Assembly: GCA_937128505.1 (NCBI GenBank)
Contig: CAKZMM010000048.1
Coordinates: 1 to 47,641 of the forward strand
DNA length: 47,641 nucleotides
Source: an uncultured Thermogutta sp.
Lineage (GTDB): Bacteria > Planctomycetota > Planctomycetia > Pirellulales > Thermoguttaceae
Direction of reading: 5' to 3'
The notes beneath the pieces were generated by a model. It did not search any database, was not told where the DNA came from, and saw only the letters and a program-made list of their open reading frames with translations. Of the stretch, positions 8,883 to 18,294 are shown piece by piece. The position numbers and the translations under genes are program-made. Numbering within the stretch: the first letter of the stretch is position 1; every line of letters begins with the position of its first letter.

Positions 8883-10190
8883 ATGAGGTTTTCGACTCTA
8901 GTGATCAGGAAAGTCATCTCCTCGGCTTACTTATGGGGTTTAGGGGTTTGCGCCGCGTGGTATTCGCTTGTACTTTGGGGACCCTTAAATACCCCGACTA
9001 TTCGCAGTTTATTTGCCGATCATCCCCTGGAATACGCGGCCACCGTGCTCTTTTTCATTGGTTTGGCCTATTTGGGGATTCGATGGCGAGAGATTGCCGT
9101 GCAAAGAAGCTGGCTGCGATCCGATCGCTTGCCCGCTGCTTTATCCGCCGAAGGATTGCCCCTCGAGCCGAAACGTTTGCTCTCCCGGTTGGAAGAGTTG
9201 CCTGAACCGCTGGCCAACCACCCATTGGTAAGGCGTTTGAGCTCTGCCCTGCAATACGTGGAGGCAGGCGATAATCCAGCCGGTTCCATGGAGGAGCATC
9301 TTCAGTATTTGGCCCAGCGGGATGCCGAGGAGGCGGTATCCCGGTTTGGTCTGGTACGAATGTTCATTTGGGCCATTCCGATCGTCGGGTTCCTCGGGAC
9401 CGTCGTCGGCATTGCCATGGCCATGGGAAAACTCGCGCCACAGCAGCTCGAAGCGAGTCTTCCGGAGGTGATGGCCAGTCTGACGGTGGCTTTCAACACA
9501 ACCATCCTTGCTTTAGGGCTGTGCTTGGTGCTTTATTTCGCACTTTTTTCGGTCCAGCGGCAAGAAGAGCAGTTCCTCCGGCAAGTGGATGACATGGCCT
9601 CGCGTGTGATTCAAAAACTTCAGCTTGGCCCAGCGGGGAGGGCAGTTGCCCCCGCGCTGGGATTCACTCAAGTTCTTGAAGCTTTGCGAGGCGTTGCTGC
9701 GGGAATGGAGCGGCTGACAGAAGAACTCGGCTATCGCTTCGTCGAGTCGCTAAAGCCATTTTGGCAGAAAGCAACTCAGCAAATGGTGGAAGATATTCAG
9801 TCGGGGTTGACTCAAGCGATGGCGACTCAACTGGAGATACACGCCGAGCGGCTTGGAGAACTCGAACGGCAATTGCTCGAAGAACAGCAACGGCGTTTGC
9901 GAGCTCAGGAGGCGGAGTTTCAGCGGCACAGTGAACATGTCATGGCCTTGGAACGAGGGGTGGAGGAACGCACGGAAGTTTTGATTCGGGCCTTAGACGC
10001 CGCCCAAACATTGAAGACACTCCAGGAGGCTTTGGCGCGCAATCTCGCCGTGCTCGCAGCCTCGCAGCAATTCGAACAGATGGTCATGAGTTTGACGGCC
10101 GCGATGCATCTTTTCACGGCTCGCTTGGATCAAGTAACGGGGACAGGCCTAAAACCGGCGGACGTTTTCCCGGTACGCAAAGCCGGCTGA
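8883..10190 (+). CDS. MotA/TolQ/ExbB-family proton-channel protein
   Basis: Members of this family form the pentameric inner-membrane stator that couples proton flow to work on a periplasmic partner. Two N-terminal membrane segments (about residues 10-32 and 49-64) precede a cytoplasmic region and the signature pair: FIWAIPIVGFLGTVVGIAMAM (about 160-181) and LTVAFNTTILALGLCLVLYF (about 200-220). After the last helix there is a long charged coiled coil of about 170 residues, rich in Glu/Arg/Gln (LEEQQRRLRAQEAEFQ), uncommon in plain ExbB and recalling ZorA/MotA-type tails. The ATG at 8883 is chosen because the family N-terminus fits and GGAAAG precedes it closely; a GTG at 8784 is open in frame. 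The next two genes encode its likely partners. Confidence 0.9.
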   Translation: MRFSTLVIRKVISSAYLWGLGVCAAWYSLVLWGPLNTPTIRSLFADHPLEYAATVLFFIGLAYLGIRWREIAVQRSWLRSDRLPAALSAEGLPLEPKRLLSRLEELPEPLANHPLVRRLSSALQYVEAGDNPAGSMEEHLQYLAQRDAEEAVSRFGLVRMFIWAIPIVGFLGTVVGIAMAMGKLAPQQLEASLPEVMASLTVAFNTTILALGLCLVLYFALFSVQRQEEQFLRQVDDMASRVIQKLQLGPAGRAVAPALGFTQVLEALRGVAAGMERLTEELGYRFVESLKPFWQKATQQMVEDIQSGLTQAMATQLEIHAERLGELERQLLEEQQRRLRAQEAEFQRHSEHVMALERGVEERTEVLIRALDAAQTLKTLQEALARNLAVLAASQQFEQMVMSLTAAMHLFTARLDQVTGTGLKPADVFPVRKAG

Positions 10191-10836
10191 TGTTGTGTTT
10201 GTTCTCGTTAGGTGCCCGCTCTTTCAGATGGGAACGTCCCTGGTGTAGAGGCATTGTACATGGTGTCAAACACGGTTGATCCTTCAGGGAGGAATGTCTG
10301 TTGTACGGGGTTGCTGTCAGTAAGTGTGAGTGAGACAGTGTGTGTTTGCGAAGAACTGACTGGCGGAAATTGCCTTGATGGCGGAAATACTCTTCGTGCA
10401 GCGGGAAGGCTGGCAAAACTTGTGTCAATGTGACCGAAAAACACATTTTTTTCATGGGATGGAAACCGAATATCAGATTTCATCGGATGCAAACTGAAGA
10501 TTACGAATGTTTTCATTGGATGAAAACTGAAGATCAGAATGTGGGTTTTCGGGCATCCCCGGATGATGCGTTTCAGACTACCGATAGAAAGTCCTGCTCA
10601 TCCGAGGGGAGCTAGCCCCTTTCAGCGGAAGAATAGGCACATTGCGTTCGCGACCTTTCATACGACTTTTTGCGGCAGGAACTGCTTCGTGCAAATGCAA
10701 TCGGCTTCGCAAAAACGGTACAGCAAACAGTGCAAGGTCAGAGATGAAATTCGGAATATTACTTCATGCCCAAGGCGTTCAAAGCCTGAGGCAACCTCAG
10801 TCCTAAGTGACTGATGAAAACAGCCCTCGGCGAGTC
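10191..10836. other. Spacer inside the channel gene set
   Basis: About 640 bases between the ExbB-like gene and its first partner gene, unusually long for an operon. The only structure seen is a triplicated unit at 10450-10543. Small frames here look like noise. Confidence 0.6.
10450..10543. repeat. Three imperfect tandem copies of a ~30-bp unit
   Basis: Units starting at 10450, 10478 and 10511 share the pattern TTTCAT-N-GGATG-N-AAAC-GAA followed by AT(T/C)A and AATG in the second and third. The second and third copies share GGATGNAAACTGAAGAT exactly apart from one base. Periods are 28 and 33 bases. Confidence 0.75.
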
Positions 10837-12639
10837 ATGAGACCGCTGAAATCGCCCCGCCGCCAATTGAATCATTCCCCCGTTTCCGGGGGCTCGCTCT
10901 TTCCCTTTCTCGCCGTATTGATCTGCACGATGGGCGCTTTGATCCTGCTTTTGGTGATTATCGGGCGGCAGGCCCGGCGTCAAGCCACGGTGGATCACTT
11001 GCGTCGGCAGCAGGAACTTCATCAAGAGCTTAAAGCTGCAATCGAACTCGCTGAGTATGACCGTGAGGTAGTTCGCCAATCCCAAAATGCAGGCTATGAG
11101 CAGCTCCAAACGGCCCGATTGGCCTTAGGCCACCTCGAAGATCATACGCGGCGACTTCGCAAAGAGCTTGCCCAGCTGGAAGCGGAGTGGCAACTGTTGC
11201 AGGATTCCGAACAACTCAGCACCCAAGATAGCTCGCAGCTTCAACAGGAGATCGACAAGCTCGAAACGTTGGCCAATTCTCTGCGGCAAGAAGTGGAAAA
11301 CCTCCGTCGGCAGCTAGTCGCGATTGAGGGCGGATACTGCGTGATTCCTTATTTCGGGCCCTTCGGCACGGCGCGTCGGCCCATTTACTTGGAGTGTCAA
11401 AAGGATGCAATTATTTTGCAGCCGGAAGGCATCCGCTTTGAACCGAAGGATTTCTCTGGCCCCATGGGGCCTGGTAATCCCCTCGATTCGGTCTTGCGGG
11501 CCATTCGGGAATATTGGCTGCGTCAAGACCCCAGCTCCGCATCACCGCAGGTGGAGCCGTATCCCCTTTTGCTTGTGCGGCCGGAGGGAATCACGGCGTT
11601 TTATGCAGCGCGGACTGCGCTGGAGTCTTGGCGGGGTGAATTTGGGTACGAACTTATTGAAGAGGATTGGCCGCTGGTATTCCCCCCGGCCGATCCCCGG
11701 CTTGCCGAAGAGTTAACTGAGGTTGTAACCCGAGCCCGGCGACGGCAAGAGCTCCTTTTGGCCAGCCTACCGCGAAATGTACAACAAGGGGCAAAGCGGT
11801 ATGTGTTGGCCCCTGGCCGCGGTGGATTGATCGCCGAAGATGGCGGCCCGGCCCGGGTGCCGGCTCGGCCCACTCCTGCACCTCCTCCGCGGGCAAGCCA
11901 GGAAATTGTGCCGAATGCCTCCGTGCCTCAAAGCTTCGATACGCCCTCCGCGTTTGCAAATAACCAGAGCATGATCCCGGCTGACCAGAACAATATCTCG
12001 GCCAACACGTCTTTTGCCCAAGAAGCTTTCCCGAGCGGACCGATGGCGAAGATTCCGTTTGTTGGTCACGGAATAGACGAAGGCCAAACGGCAAGTTTCC
12101 CGGCAACACCTCCCGCCGACAACCTTTCGCCCAATCCTCCTGAACCCTCATGGGGAAACATTCCCTTACCTCCCGCTGAAGGGGCGCCGGGGCGGCTTGG
12201 GGCGGCATCTTCCGATCCAACATTTTCCCAACCTCAAAGGGGTGAAGGCCCCCCGGTTGCCCGCCTTGGCCGCAGCGGCCAAAGTCTGGCTGCGATTCGT
12301 GGGCCAGACTGGGCATTACCCCCCGGAAGCAATGCTCTGGTACCGATCAGCCGTCCGGTGCGGGTTCATTGTTCCGCTGAGCGATTGATCCTCGTGGCGG
12401 AGCCGGGCCTCGGGCCGAACATCACGATTCCGTGGGAGGAAGATCCTACTCGGACCGTTGATCGATTAGTCAGCGAATTGTGGAAGTATGTTCAGCAATG
12501 GGAATCGGCCGGCCGGGGCATGATCTGGCGACCGGAGCTGGTCCTGCAGGTCACTCCGGATGGCTGGCCCGCCTTCGAAAAACTGCAACAGCTATTGGCC
12601 GGAAGCGGGCTTAATGTTCGATTAAGTAACCAACCTTAG
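10837..12639 (+). CDS. One-helix coiled-coil partner protein of the channel, ExbD/MotB-like without membrane Asp
   Basis: A single N-terminal membrane helix (GSLFPFLAVLICTMGALILLLVIIG) is followed by a long Gln/Glu/Leu coiled coil, about residues 45-160. A globular periplasmic region comes next with PIYLECQKDAIILQPEGIRF, then a Pro/Ser/Ala-rich linker (about 340-500). The C-terminal domain repeats the first theme (VRVHCSAERLILVAEPG). The topology is that of ExbD/MotB stator partners, but the helix lacks the aspartate that carries protons in that family. The ATG at 10837 is used; a GTG at 10807 is in frame. It lies downstream of the ExbB-like gene and 127 bases before the second partner. Function is inferred from context. 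Confidence 0.75.
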   Translation: MRPLKSPRRQLNHSPVSGGSLFPFLAVLICTMGALILLLVIIGRQARRQATVDHLRRQQELHQELKAAIELAEYDREVVRQSQNAGYEQLQTARLALGHLEDHTRRLRKELAQLEAEWQLLQDSEQLSTQDSSQLQQEIDKLETLANSLRQEVENLRRQLVAIEGGYCVIPYFGPFGTARRPIYLECQKDAIILQPEGIRFEPKDFSGPMGPGNPLDSVLRAIREYWLRQDPSSASPQVEPYPLLLVRPEGITAFYAARTALESWRGEFGYELIEEDWPLVFPPADPRLAEELTEVVTRARRRQELLLASLPRNVQQGAKRYVLAPGRGGLIAEDGGPARVPARPTPAPPPRASQEIVPNASVPQSFDTPSAFANNQSMIPADQNNISANTSFAQEAFPSGPMAKIPFVGHGIDEGQTASFPATPPADNLSPNPPEPSWGNIPLPPAEGAPGRLGAASSDPTFSQPQRGEGPPVARLGRSGQSLAAIRGPDWALPPGSNALVPISRPVRVHCSAERLILVAEPGLGPNITIPWEEDPTRTVDRLVSELWKYVQQWESAGRGMIWRPELVLQVTPDGWPAFEKLQQLLAGSGLNVRLSNQP

Positions 12640-12766
12640 TCGAGGATTCCCTGTGTACTCGCTTCAAGTTTTTTAAAAAGCGTAACATTTCGTTTGGGAG
12701 ATAAACCATTCCTGGCTAATGGCCTATCGCCGAAAGGTCCAGAGCCATCAAAAATGATTAGCATTC

Positions 12767-13783
12767 ATGCCAAATCCAGCGCACGAATTTGACCAAACAC
12801 CGGGCCAAGACTCGTTCCTAGATATCATCGCCAACATCGTGGGGATTCTGATCATCTTGGTGTTGGTGGTGGGAATCCGCGTCCAAAAGCTGCCCCCGGC
12901 GCAATCCGGCGTAGATGCTGAGCTGGGTGCGCTATCGGCACGCCTTCAAGAGCTCAGCAACGATCTCGGAGCACGGCGCGCGGACCTTGCAGAACTGGCC
13001 AGGCAAGTGGCGAATCTCGAATTCCAGGCCCAGTTGCAAGAGGCGGTCCGCGACCGGCTTGCTGCGGCTGTGGCCTGGATGAACCGACAGCTCTCTGAAG
13101 CGAGGGCGCGGTTGGACCACGATCGTCAGGCAGGTTATTCGCTTCAAGTTCGGATCAACCAGCTCCGGCGGGTGATTCGTGAATTGGAGGCGGAAAAGGA
13201 ACATTTTCTGAGTAGTCCGCCCCAAGTGACCGTCATCGAGCACCGTCCTTCACCCCTCGCGAGGGTAGTGGAAGGAAATGAGATTCATTTTCAGTTGCGG
13301 CAAAACCGGGTTGCCTATATCCCGCTGGAATCGTTGATCGAACGGGTCAAACAACGCGTGCGAGAGGAATCGCCCCGCCTGATCACTCAGCCCGAATGGA
13401 CCGATACCGTGGGACCCGAGGGGGGATACCACCTGCGCTTTCTTCTGCGGCGATATGACGCCACGGTGGAAACCTCGCCCACAACTCGACAAACGGCTAG
13501 TTTTGTCCGCGTGGAATACTGGGAGTTGATTCCCAGTACTCCCGAATTGGGCGAGCCGATTGAAGAGGCGTTGCGCCCGGAGTCCAAATTTCATCAAATC
13601 TTGGCTCGACAACCTCCCGGGCGAACAACCGTGACTTTATGGACCTACCCGGAAAGCTTTTCGGCATACCGCCGGTTACGCGACCGTATTCACGAGTTAG
13701 GATTCACCTGTGCGGCTCGGCCCTTGCCAACGGGTGTGCTGATCGCAGGTTCGCCTCACGGGAGCCGATCCGTGGCCCAGTAA
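12767..13783 (+). CDS. One-helix coiled-coil partner protein of the channel, ExbD/MotB-like with membrane Asp
   Basis: The 338-residue protein has one N-terminal helix, DSFLDIIANIVGILIILVLV (about residues 15-34). Asp19 sits where ExbD/TolR/MotB place their proton-carrying aspartate. A coiled coil (about 45-145) and a periplasmic domain with EIHFQLRQNRVAYIPLESLIERV follow, the latter resembling the PIYLECQKDAIILQPEG strand pair of the preceding gene product. Together with the two genes before it this suggests a stator of one A-type and two B-type subunits. What force it transmits, and to what, is unknown; no TonB, Pal or OmpA-like peptidoglycan-binding domain was recognised. Confidence 0.8.
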   Translation: MPNPAHEFDQTPGQDSFLDIIANIVGILIILVLVVGIRVQKLPPAQSGVDAELGALSARLQELSNDLGARRADLAELARQVANLEFQAQLQEAVRDRLAAAVAWMNRQLSEARARLDHDRQAGYSLQVRINQLRRVIRELEAEKEHFLSSPPQVTVIEHRPSPLARVVEGNEIHFQLRQNRVAYIPLESLIERVKQRVREESPRLITQPEWTDTVGPEGGYHLRFLLRRYDATVETSPTTRQTASFVRVEYWELIPSTPELGEPIEEALRPESKFHQILARQPPGRTTVTLWTYPESFSAYRRLRDRIHELGFTCAARPLPTGVLIAGSPHGSRSVAQ

Positions 13784-13892
13784 TTGGCCAGCTCCAAGAA
13801 CTCGTATGAAGCCGTGAGTCATTCAGCTCTGTTATCCCACCCCGTAACGCATGAGCGCGGACGACGGACCGACGTCCGGTCGATCAACTGAA

Positions 13893-13927
13893 GGAAGACC
13901 TAAGGTCTCCCGTTTTCTGATTTTTTT
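13893..13927 (+). terminator. Terminator-like hairpin after the channel gene set
   Basis: GGAAGACC and GGTCTCCC pair in seven of eight positions around a three-base loop (13893-13911). A T-rich stretch ending in TTTTTTT follows up to 13927. It lies about 110 bases after the stop at 13783. Confidence 0.4.
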
Positions 13928-14040
13928 GAAAAGCCTTGCGAATGCCCATTTCCGGTCTTCACTTTCGCGCAAGCAATTCCGCTTTTTCACCGCAGTGATT
14001 CGGGCACTTCGAGCTACGTCCAAGCTCCATCTTTCCTTCC

Positions 14041-14072
14041 ATACTTTACCACTTTCATACTTTACCGCTTGC
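14041..14072. repeat. 16-bp tandem duplication
   Basis: ATACTTTACCACTTTC (14041-14056) is followed by ATACTTTACCGCTTGC (14057-14072), with three differences. Confidence 0.7.
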
Positions 14073-14244
14073 GTGATTCGCGCCCTTGTCTGACAATTTT
14101 CCATCGAGCTACCCGGATTAATCTCGCCCGAGGCCGACATGGTCCCCAACCACCCTTCCTCGAACTCCCAATTTTGTAACCGGTACAACCGCTCTAAAAA
14201 AACTCCATAACCGCTGCACTTGCTCCGCAGAAACTCTTGAACCG

Positions 14245-16044
14245 CTACAGCCGCTCCAAAGAAACGAAGTAAGCACCGAACTCCGGTCCCTCGATCGGGA
14301 TCAGCCAGGTTTGCAGGAAGGTGGGACCGGCTTCCAAATCCAATTCGAACACCGCGCAAGGCTCCTCCGGCGTCAGCTGGCAATCTTTTGTTAGACCGCC
14401 GATTCGCAACCGAGCTTTCCGGCAGTCCATGGGCCGCTTGAGGTGCTTGGGCCAGCGATAGAGCTCGATCCTATACCGGCCTGCCTTCGCCACATCGATG
14501 GCCCACGGCCCGTTGGTGGCCAAACGCTTCGCAATAAGCTCTTGACTCCACGGGCACTGCTCGGTGGTTGGCACCAACCAGTCATGAGCGCAAAGCCAAG
14601 CGGGATTCTCGGCATCCGAACCGACGATTATTCGGACCACTTGATCAAACTTCGGCTCCAAAGATTGCCACCAAGTTTCGTGGGCCGCGGTCAACCGTTC
14701 CACAACCTCCGGATATTGATCGGCAACATTCCGCTGCTGGCCGGGATCATCAAAAAGATCGTACAGTTCCCGGCCGTCCACGAACCGCCAACGCTCGGTC
14801 ATCACGGCCGTTTGTCGCCATTTCACGGGACGATCGACCCGTTGCGAATGGACAAACAATATTCGATCGGGCCAAGCTGCATTTTCGCCGCGAAGCAACG
14901 GGACCAAACTCCTCCCATCAAGCGTCGTACTACGCGGATGCGACAGACTACACAACTCCGCCAGCGTCGGCAAGATATCGATGTGAGCGGTCAGGACTGC
15001 GACGTCGCGTCCGCCGACAACCCCCCCGCGGGGCCAGTAGAACCAGCAGGGCACGCGGTGCCCCCCTTCGTACTGGGAGCCTTTTTGGCCTCGCATTCCT
15101 GCATTGAAACCGCGCCATTGATCGGCCTTGGCCTTGGGCGCTAAGCCCGCGGCAGTGCCGTTATCGGTGGTGAAAATTAGCAGAGTGTTCTCGGCAAGGC
15201 CCCAGGCGTCCAAAGCCCGGCGAAGTCGCCCCAGGTTCTCATCGATATTTGTGATCATCCCATAAAATTGCGCCATAGGCTCGGGGACACCCTTGTCGGC
15301 ATACGGGCGCCAGTAGGACTCCGCCACCCGGTAGGGGCCATGGGGGGCATTGGTCGCAAGATAGCAAAAGAACGGTTGCCTGCGGCATGCCTCGATGAGT
15401 CGCATGGCCTCCTGAAACCAAACGTCCGTGCAATACCCGGAAAAAGATTCTGGAACCCCATTCCGAAAGTACACGTCGTCAAAATAATCGTTGCCCCACC
15501 AGTCGGGTGCCTGACCCACGCCACCCCCTTTGTGATAAACCGCCAACTCGAAGCCCTGATCCTGGGGGCGGAGCGGATAATTGTCCCCTAGGTGCCATTT
15601 CCCAAACATGGCCGTCCGATAACCGGCGGACCGAAAAAGCTCTGCTAGCGTAATCTCCTCGGGATCCATGAGCGACCGACCCATGACGGTGTGCCAAACC
15701 CCGGTTCGGGTCGGATACCGACCTGTCATCAGGGCTGCCCGGGTTGGAGAACAGGTGGGATCTACATGAAAATTCGTGAATCGAATGCTCTCGCTCCATA
15801 GCCGATCCAATTCCGGCGTGTGAATCATGGGATTGCCGTGGGCACCGATGTCACCATAGCCCTGATCGTCGGTGATGATCAGAATGACGTTGGGTCGTCG
15901 GTCCTCCGACGCCGACGCAGTGGGGACGGATACGCCGCCGAAATAGCCCGCGAGATTGCCGAGAATTAAACCGAACCAAAGCAAGCCGAACGCCTTTCGA
16001 ACCATGGGGAGAGTCTTTCGCTTCAAGTTTTTCGAGGTTTTCAT
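14245..16044 (-). CDS. Secreted formylglycine-dependent sulfatase (arylsulfatase type)
   Basis: Sulfatases hydrolyse sulfate esters, commonly of algal or glycosaminoglycan polysaccharides, in the periplasm or outside. A signal peptide (LLWFGLILGNLAGYFGG, about residues 20-37) precedes the alkaline-phosphatase-like fold. The first metal site is NVILIITDDQGYGD (Asp59/Asp60). The formylglycine site is CSPTR at 98-102 within CSPTRAALMTGRYPTRTG. GKWHLGD follows near 147 and FTTDNGTAAG supplies the last Asp/Asn pair. About 120 extra C-terminal residues form a beta-rich module often seen in planctomycete sulfatases. The cysteine type needs a formylglycine-generating enzyme, which is not in the window. 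The ATG at 16044 starts the signal peptide. The substrate cannot be told from sequence. Confidence 0.95.
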   Translation of the reverse strand: MKTSKNLKRKTLPMVRKAFGLLWFGLILGNLAGYFGGVSVPTASASEDRRPNVILIITDDQGYGDIGAHGNPMIHTPELDRLWSESIRFTNFHVDPTCSPTRAALMTGRYPTRTGVWHTVMGRSLMDPEEITLAELFRSAGYRTAMFGKWHLGDNYPLRPQDQGFELAVYHKGGGVGQAPDWWGNDYFDDVYFRNGVPESFSGYCTDVWFQEAMRLIEACRRQPFFCYLATNAPHGPYRVAESYWRPYADKGVPEPMAQFYGMITNIDENLGRLRRALDAWGLAENTLLIFTTDNGTAAGLAPKAKADQWRGFNAGMRGQKGSQYEGGHRVPCWFYWPRGGVVGGRDVAVLTAHIDILPTLAELCSLSHPRSTTLDGRSLVPLLRGENAAWPDRILFVHSQRVDRPVKWRQTAVMTERWRFVDGRELYDLFDDPGQQRNVADQYPEVVERLTAAHETWWQSLEPKFDQVVRIIVGSDAENPAWLCAHDWLVPTTEQCPWSQELIAKRLATNGPWAIDVAKAGRYRIELYRWPKHLKRPMDCRKARLRIGGLTKDCQLTPEEPCAVFELDLEAGPTFLQTWLIPIEGPEFGAYFVSLERL

Positions 16045-16386
16045 GGCATATCTTTCGAATGCACATTACGATGCGTTAAATAGCAACTGCATTCCTCTCC
16101 GCGGCGTCATGACCGTAAAGACGCTCTCCTGTACCCAACCAGATCGAAGAATTGCAACGATTTGTTCCCGGCTTATCGTTCCAAACAAATGGTTCCATCA
16201 CCCCCGGGGATTTCCAAAAGCTCGAAGGAACAGCCGGGAGATGACCCTTGTGACTGAGTGCGATTTCTTCGACCGGCGTAAGGCTTTCTCCCGCGGCTTG
16301 ATGGCAGAGACAATTGCCCGGCGGCGATTGGCCCGTGACACATCGCCCATTACTTTATCCGAAGTATATCAGTTTATCAGAGGGAC
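16045..16386. other. Spacer upstream of the sulfatase
   Basis: About 340 bases holding the promoter region of the minus-strand sulfatase gene. Nothing else was recognised. Confidence 0.5.
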
Positions 16387-16417
16387 GTAGCCGCGAAGCT
16401 ACTAGCCCAAAAGGGCT
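16387..16417 (-). terminator. Twin hairpins at the end of the TPR gene
   Basis: AGCCC-(4 bases)-GGGCT overlaps the last codons and stop of the TPR gene, and GTAGC-(6 bases)-GCTAC follows at 16387-16402. Both stems are perfect 5-mers. No T-run follows, so termination is uncertain. Confidence 0.35.
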
Positions 16418-16935
16418 AAAAAATTGGGATCCGATCGAATGGGATCGAAGTCGGTTTCGTCCTGCGCCAGGCGACGGAAATCCGGATCCAGCGCGATCGC
16501 TTGGGCCAACTCGGCCAACGCCTCCGTTTTCTTGCCGGCCAAGCTTAGGTAGCAAGCCAAGTTGTAGTGAGTTAACCCGCTTTTGGGGGCGATCTTGACG
16601 GCTTTCTCGAGTGCTGCGATCGCCTCGTCCAAACGGTTGGTCCGTTTGGCACACCAACCGATTGCAATCCAGGCGGGCAGAAGCTCCGGCGCAAGCTCGG
16701 TTGCCCTGCGTAACGGCTCCAAGGCCTCTTCGTGCCGATTTAGTGTACGCAGGATCTCGCCCAAGAAACACAACGCTGCGGGATCATCCAATATGAGCGG
16801 ACGTACTCGCTCCAAACTCTCCAACGCGAGATGGGGCAGCCCCAGCTCGTGGTAACCCTCGGCGTGAATCAGGGCCTGCCGTACCTTGGCCTTCTCTATA
16901 GGCTTAAGTTCATCGGTTCCCAAATTCTTTGCCAC
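16402..16935 (-). CDS. Tetratricopeptide-repeat (TPR) protein
   Basis: The roughly 177-residue product consists of helix pairs matching the TPR consensus: GYHELGLPHLALESLERVRP, ALCFLGEILRTLNRHEEALE, PAWIAIGWCAKRTNRLDEAI and HYNLACYLSLAGKKTEALAE, then a short tail ending in DPIRSDPNFLALLG. TPR proteins bind other proteins. No signal peptide is evident. The frame is open from a TTG at 16965; the GTG at 16935 (VAKNLGTDELKP) is preferred because CAGGGAA lies about ten bases upstream. The tail motif, DFDPIRSDPNFLALL, is common in bacterial TPR proteins where a repeat series closes. Partner unknown. Confidence 0.88.
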   Translation of the reverse strand: MAKNLGTDELKPIEKAKVRQALIHAEGYHELGLPHLALESLERVRPLILDDPAALCFLGEILRTLNRHEEALEPLRRATELAPELLPAWIAIGWCAKRTNRLDEAIAALEKAVKIAPKSGLTHYNLACYLSLAGKKTEALAELAQAIALDPDFRRLAQDETDFDPIRSDPNFLALLG

Positions 16936-17106
16936 GGCTGGATTCCCTGCGAGCACCAAGCCCAATGCGAATCATCACGGGTCGAACTTAAACTCGGAAC
17001 CGAAAAAGCCCTTCGGCGGCGCACCATTATCGTGCCTAAACCCGGCACGGACAGGACGTGAAACGGCGTTTCCAATATCCACCATTCAGGCCCAGGTCAA
17101 TTCGTT

Positions 17107-17142
17107 GGTTGTTCAAATCTCAGAGGTTGTTCGTGTCTCAGA
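17107..17142. repeat. 18-bp tandem duplication
   Basis: GGTTGTTCAAATCTCAGA (17107-17124) is followed directly by GGTTGTTCGTGTCTCAGA (17125-17142), with three differences. Confidence 0.75.
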
Positions 17143-18272
17143 TAGTTAAATCACCCAAAACCAACTGCGAACGATGATTTGGAAGAAGTCACTCTCCCCA
17201 CAAAGGCTATTGAAGCAAACCGAAGCAATATGAAAACCGTAAGCTGAGCAAACCCCAAATTTTTTGTAATCACGAACGTTATCGGGCCTTGAGCCTGATA
17301 CCCTAACACTTTTGTACGTGAGGGTGGCGAGCGCGGATTAAGTCGGTGCGAGGCCAACTTTTTATTAGACCGATTTCTATTTGCCCGAATACTACTCAGC
17401 CCAATTATTACTTTGTTAGTGTTTACACTCGTGTATGATTCGATGGCTCATGGCGATCAAAAAAACTTTAGGCCCACTCTCCACCCTCTATAAGGCGGCG
17501 AATCTCTAAAAGTTGTTTGCGGTTCCGCCCTCCGGGAGGCGTCTCAAATATCCGATGATTCTGAACCTTAGGATTCAAAATGGCCGCGAGAAAAAACTCT
17601 TCCGGGTTTCGTACATAGCGCAGCCACGGATCCCTTCACTCCTTTACCCGGGCCGATTGCGAGGCTAACGTAAATAATCAGGGTGCCCCCATGCGGATTC
17701 AACTTACCTGAAGATGCCCGCCCTGGACGTTTGGGCCGTCTCACCATCAGGAAATTCTTTAGTTCGCTCAAGCTAGATGCACGACGCTTGAAATGGTTCG
17801 ATCCCTGTCCGCCAGACCACTCGTTGCTACTGAAGGCTCTGCGAGAGACTTTGCCAGCCGTTCCCAGTGCGAATCGCTTTCAAGCCAGATACTTACGTCT
17901 GTTTTTGATTTCCGGAGCAAAAAGACCGCTCCGACTTTGATTCCGATATCCACTGGGTTGCCCTGGGAAAAACCGGCCTTTCCGGAAAGCGATTATGAGA
18001 GGCTGAAAGAACAAAATTAACCCTTTTCAAGAGGCTTAAAGAAATGCAAAAAAACGTATCGACCCCGGCTTACGGCCCCCGAAGAGCGTCGTGCTGTTCT
18101 TCGCTCGAAAACTCGTGCTTAATGTTCCGTTAATAGATGCCATTTAAATGCTTTTTCGACCCATTCGCGAATTGACGCTACAGGATAATCTTTCGGGCTA
18201 GGAAGCATGATTCGGGGAGGACGAAGCACGGAGGGTCGCCATCGCGAGGAGTCGACTCCGGTCCTGGACCAT

Positions 18273-18294
18273 TTTGGTTCAGGTTTGGTTCAGG
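18273..18294. repeat. Perfect 11-bp tandem duplication
   Basis: TTTGGTTCAGG occurs twice head to tail at 18273-18283 and 18284-18294. Confidence 0.75.

Larger units (their letters stand above)
13784..14244. other. Spacer between convergent genes
   Basis: About 460 bases between the plus-strand ExbD-like gene and the minus-strand sulfatase. It holds a terminator-like hairpin (13893-13927) and a 16-bp tandem duplication (14041-14072). Reduced-match copies of an ACCGCT-containing unit run from about 14175 to 14260. No coding frame is convincing. Confidence 0.6.

Noticed and set aside
14443-15144. A 233-residue plus-strand frame inside the sulfatase
   Set aside because: It is antisense to a well-supported sulfatase and shows no protein-family pattern.
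17793-17815. GGTTCGATCC followed by CGCCAGACCA, resembling the 3' half of a tRNA or tmRNA
   Set aside because: The bases around the loop do not form a T-stem and no matching acceptor strand or anticodon arm lies upstream.
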